DNA of 23,151 nucleotides from a virus. Below, one piece after another: positions 20,709 through 23,151 of the stretch. Under the pieces are notes generated by a model that saw only the letters and a program-made list of their open reading frames with translations, made no database searches and was not told the origin of the DNA. The position numbers and the translations under genes are program-made. The stretch covers positions 1 through 23,151 of the IMG/VR virus record IMGVR_UViG_3300027963_000354; one strand, written 5' to 3'. The stretch's first letter is position 1, and every line of letters begins with the position of its first letter.

Positions 20709-22504
20709 AGGTTTCCTGTCTTATCATCTTGTAGTAGTTTTAGAAGTTGATCTTTATCTTTAACAATTTGTTCAAAGTTATCGGCTTTAGTTTCTAAAAC
20801 TTGGATAACTCTCTCTTCTATAGTTCCTTCCGTAACATAGTCGGTAATTACTATAGAGTCATGTATTTCGCTTCCAATTCTGTGTACGCGATCTAATACT
20901 TGCTTGTAATCAACTAAAGACCAAGGTCTTTGAAGCATTATCAGACGACGAGCAGAAGTTAGTGTAATTCCAACTCCTCCCGCTTGAGCTGTAAACAGAA
21001 TCCATTTTATTGCTCCAGACTGAAAATCGTCAATAGCCTTCTGACGTTCATCTTCATCTTGATCGCCTGTAATTAACCCGTGAGAAATTTTTTTCTTTGT
21101 TAACTCAGCGCTCAGTAGATTAATAAGTTGTTTAGAGACGGCGCTTACCGCTACAGAGTCATCTCCAAAGTCTCCGTTTTCAATATCATCCATCAAAGCA
21201 TCAATTTTGCATGAAGGAGCATCGAGCACTGCTCTAGGCTCACCAGTTACTTCATTGGTGGCAATAGTTGCATAAGAACTAGCAAACTGAAGAAGTCTTA
21301 TTGTTTGAGTTAGAACGCTAGGTGCTGCAAGAGTATCCCCAGACTCAAGTTCAGAGATCATTAAGTCTCTCATCTGCTCGTAGGCTTTTTTCTGTTTAGT
21401 AGACATCTCTACATCTCTACGCTCTTTTAGAACTGGAGGCAGGTTTGGTAGCACAACCTTTTTAAGCATGCGTCTCATGTATGGATTTACGCTCTTATAA
21501 AACTCGTCCTGCATCTGAGGCTTAACTCCTAGAACCATCATTCCACCAAAAGCATTAAGCATTACATCAACCATTCGATCAATCCATTTTGTCTTGCTAG
21601 GCCAGTCCTTTGGAGATATCCAGTGAAGTATTGACCAAAGATCTACAACATTGTTAGCAATAGGTGTTCCAGTTAGTGCAAAGCGAATCTCAGAAGTGCC
21701 AGAGGCAGACCAAAGAGCACGAGATTGTTTTGACTTGGGATCTTTACTTCTATGAATCTCATCTGCAACTACTGCTTTAAATTTAAAGTTGTTTAACTCT
21801 CTTAAATGTACTTCGCAACGATTCTCGCTAATCTTTTCATCTTGACCACCGCAAGCACGGCATCTTGTTAAAGAGATAGATCCATAAGGAGAAAGTCTTG
21901 AATGAGACCGTAAAGATTCCCAGTTGATAATAAAAATTTGCGCTGGTTGTTCAAATTGTTTTTTGCGTTGAACAGCAGATCCTTTAATAACTTGAGTAGT
22001 TACATCTGGCCACCATCTAGCAAACTCTCTTGCCCAGTTATTCTTTAAAGTGTTAGGGCAGACAATAAGAATAGGAAAAACCTCTTCTCCTCTATCGTTT
22101 AACTCTTTTAGGGCTCTAATAGCCTGAGCAGTCTTTCCTAAGCCAGGTTCATCGGCTAGAAGGGCTCTTTTAGCGGTTGCTAGGAAGGCAACTCCTGCTC
22201 TTTGATGAGGGAATAGCACCTCATCGCCTTCATAGGTCTCTAACTCTCTTAAATTATTGGCTGGGGTAATTCTTGTCTCTAATTGATTGGCTGCCCAAGC
22301 GCCTAAAGTAGGCTTTATCTCTAAATCACTGCGGAAAGTGGAGCGTAAGGCTAAACAGGTTGTCCAACTTAGGGGGACTCTCCAAACCTGCTCAGAAGCG
22401 CTCCAGGAGGCTCCTGGGAGGCTTTTACAGAGTTCTTTGTAGCGCCAGTCAGCACTTATAAGGATGTGTTCGCCTTGGGCATCTATATCTACAGATACTG
22501 CCAC
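20705..22504 (-). CDS. SNF2-family DNA helicase/translocase, 599 aa
   Basis: Walker A DEPGLGKT (118-125), motif II ADEIH (247-251), TGTP (278-281), and the C-terminal helicase motifs AGGVGITLTSARRLI and RPWSLVDYKQVLDRVHRIG define a complete two-lobed SNF2 enzyme. The N-terminal 65 residues (WRYKELCKSLPGASWSASEQ, WRVPLSW) resemble the HARP-like domain of SMARCAL1-type annealing helicases. A zinc-knuckle-like insertion (C215, C218, C230, H233) sits before motif II. The start is GTG, supported by AAGGGG. It probably remodels forks or strips proteins from DNA; it overlaps the nuclease by ATGA. Confidence 0.92.
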   Translation of the reverse strand: MAVSVDIDAQGEHILISADWRYKELCKSLPGASWSASEQVWRVPLSWTTCLALRSTFRSDLEIKPTLGAWAANQLETRITPANNLRELETYEGDEVLFPHQRAGVAFLATAKRALLADEPGLGKTAQAIRALKELNDRGEEVFPILIVCPNTLKNNWAREFARWWPDVTTQVIKGSAVQRKKQFEQPAQIFIINWESLRSHSRLSPYGSISLTRCRACGGQDEKISENRCEVHLRELNNFKFKAVVADEIHRSKDPKSKQSRALWSASGTSEIRFALTGTPIANNVVDLWSILHWISPKDWPSKTKWIDRMVDVMLNAFGGMMVLGVKPQMQDEFYKSVNPYMRRMLKKVVLPNLPPVLKERRDVEMSTKQKKAYEQMRDLMISELESGDTLAAPSVLTQTIRLLQFASSYATIATNEVTGEPRAVLDAPSCKIDALMDDIENGDFGDDSVAVSAVSKQLINLLSAELTKKKISHGLITGDQDEDERQKAIDDFQSGAIKWILFTAQAGGVGITLTSARRLIMLQRPWSLVDYKQVLDRVHRIGSEIHDSIVITDYVTEGTIEERVIQVLETKADNFEQIVKDKDQLLKLLQDDKTGNL

Positions 22505-22522
22505 TTTGACCCCTTACTTATA

Positions 22523-22564
22523 TATGGACTGAAATAGTTTTTAGATTATTTTTTTCTGTCCATA
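22523..22564. repeat. Inverted repeat between the RuvC-like and helicase genes
   Basis: TATGGACTGAAA and TTTCTGTCCATA (12 bases, 11 paired) flank an 18-base AT-rich loop. It begins one base after the RuvC-like gene's stop. It may be a weak terminator, an operator or an mRNA-processing stem. Confidence 0.55.
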
Positions 22565-22565
22565 C

Positions 22566-23045
22566 CTATTTTAACAGAACTAATGGCTTCCAACCGCTCT
22601 TAACCAACTTTAAAAGGGCGTGTCGTATAGCGTCATTTGCATGGCCTTCTCCGCCTTTATGCCAAGTGCCTAACTTCTTTAAAGCATCATTAGGAAACAT
22701 TGTCTTAGCATCTACAGGGGACTGAAAAATGATTTTTTCAGGGTCATATTCCTTAGTTCGACACATATGCTTTAAAACCCCTATCTGTTCAAGGCTAAAT
22801 GGCGCTTGCGAGTTTCTCACCGTCTGAGCAGTAATAACAAATCGCTCACAAACCACCAAAACATTATCGTAGGAGGCAGCCGAGGAAAAAGCAATAGACA
22901 TAGCCGTGTCTATCCAAGAAGCAAATGTTTCTGGGTCAACCTCTGCTGACATTTTTACTACTGGAGCCTCTTCTGGCAAGCCAGACCACTCAACTAAACA
23001 AACTCCTGTTGCCTTACCAGGATCTACAGAAACTATATATTTCAT
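22566..23045 (-). CDS. RuvC-like Holliday-junction resolvase/RNase H-fold nuclease, 159 aa
   Basis: The start ATG at 23045 is chosen because it gives MKYIVSVDPGKATGVCLVEW, the canonical first strand with catalytic D8, and overlaps the polymerase stop (TGATG); a longer frame would only add out-of-family residues from inside the polymerase gene. Other acidic centres are E67 (VVCERFV) and D138 in HANDAIRHALL, with H135. This is the RuvC/RNase H arrangement used for four-way-junction cleavage. It probably resolves recombination intermediates before packaging. The sequence is at the short end for RuvC. Confidence 0.8.
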   Translation of the reverse strand: MKYIVSVDPGKATGVCLVEWSGLPEEAPVVKMSAEVDPETFASWIDTAMSIAFSSAASYDNVLVVCERFVITAQTVRNSQAPFSLEQIGVLKHMCRTKEYDPEKIIFQSPVDAKTMFPNDALKKLGTWHKGGEGHANDAIRHALLKLVKSGWKPLVLLK

Positions 23046-23151
23046 CAGTACTTTTGTCCCCAGTTCTCTAGTGGACCATCTATTCCAGCAGTTAGTGGAA
23101 CATCCCAACCTTCAGTAGTTGTCATACATTCTTGAACTACTTTCTTTACTT
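23045..23151 (-). CDS. DNA polymerase family A, C-terminal fragment (continues beyond right edge)
   Basis: On the minus strand the 35 visible codons end VPLTAGIDGPLENWGQKY followed by TGA. Family A polymerases end in the same way (a VPL.....G.NW motif), and an upstream CMTTTEGWD corresponds to the preceding helix. The stop overlaps the next ATG. The rest of the gene lies outside the window. Confidence 0.7.
   Translation of the reverse strand, partial: VKKVVQECMTTTEGWDVPLTAGIDGPLENWGQKY

Noticed and set aside
22566-23108. Longer N-terminus for the RuvC-like protein
   Set aside because: The added residues come from another frame of the polymerase gene end, and the catalytic first strand begins directly at the ATG at 23045.

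Overview
The window is a piece of a tailed bacteriophage genome. The host is most likely an actinobacterium. Two genes on the minus strand (14781-15305 and 16063-16341) carry the four-cysteine [4Fe-4S] signature and G[IF]WGG turn of WhiB-like proteins, which are essentially confined to actinobacteria and their phages. The DNA is visibly AT-rich. The fibre genes use aquatic-phage-type modules (collagen-like repeats, KGD..ARL.VG modules, the MAHFA family). Together this suggests a phage of a low-GC aquatic actinobacterium; the host assignment is an inference. No integrase, tRNA, CRISPR array, insertion sequence or reverse transcriptase was seen.

Left part, plus strand, about 1-9654: a dense run of tail-fibre, adhesin and accessory virion genes. 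Two fibres have Thr/Asn-rich collagen-like repeats (1-1026, open at the left edge, and 3738-5336). There is a glycine-rich adhesin-like protein (1347-2225), two copies of a small MAHFA-type protein (2225-2590 and 7386-7754), and several fibre genes each followed by a very small gene with a related C-terminus (3338, 5339, 6208, 7087, 7757). Three consecutive paralogues end the run (8042, 8608, 9136). The pattern is of repeated fibre plus small-gene cassettes. Two cassette joints carry an almost identical 17-base sequence that is both the end of one gene and the ribosome binding site of the next.

Middle, about 9655-13495: a sugar island. Two glycosyltransferases on the plus strand (9918, 10955) converge on an NAD-dependent epimerase/dehydratase and a third glycosyltransferase on the minus strand (11814, 12815). 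The enzyme at 10955-11821 resembles the N-terminal domain of collagen galactosyltransferases (COLGALT/CERCAM type). Beside genes for collagen-like fibres, this suggests that the phage glycosylates its own fibres.

A self-contained unit follows at 13521-14775 on the minus strand: promoter, signal-peptide-bearing secreted protein and strong terminator, arranged like a moron. From there to the right edge everything is on the minus strand. First come the regulatory and small genes: a WhiB fused to a zinc ribbon, a second WhiB, a DUF6378 protein and several unknowns. Next is a GT-B-like glycosyltransferase. Last is a replication/recombination block: DUF669-type single-strand-binding protein, Sak4-like RecA-fold ATPase, RecB/Cas4-like nuclease with an apparent Fe-S cysteine set, SNF2 helicase, RuvC-like nuclease, and the C-terminus of a family A DNA polymerase at the right edge. 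That block reads from the right edge leftwards with short overlaps and is probably one operon.
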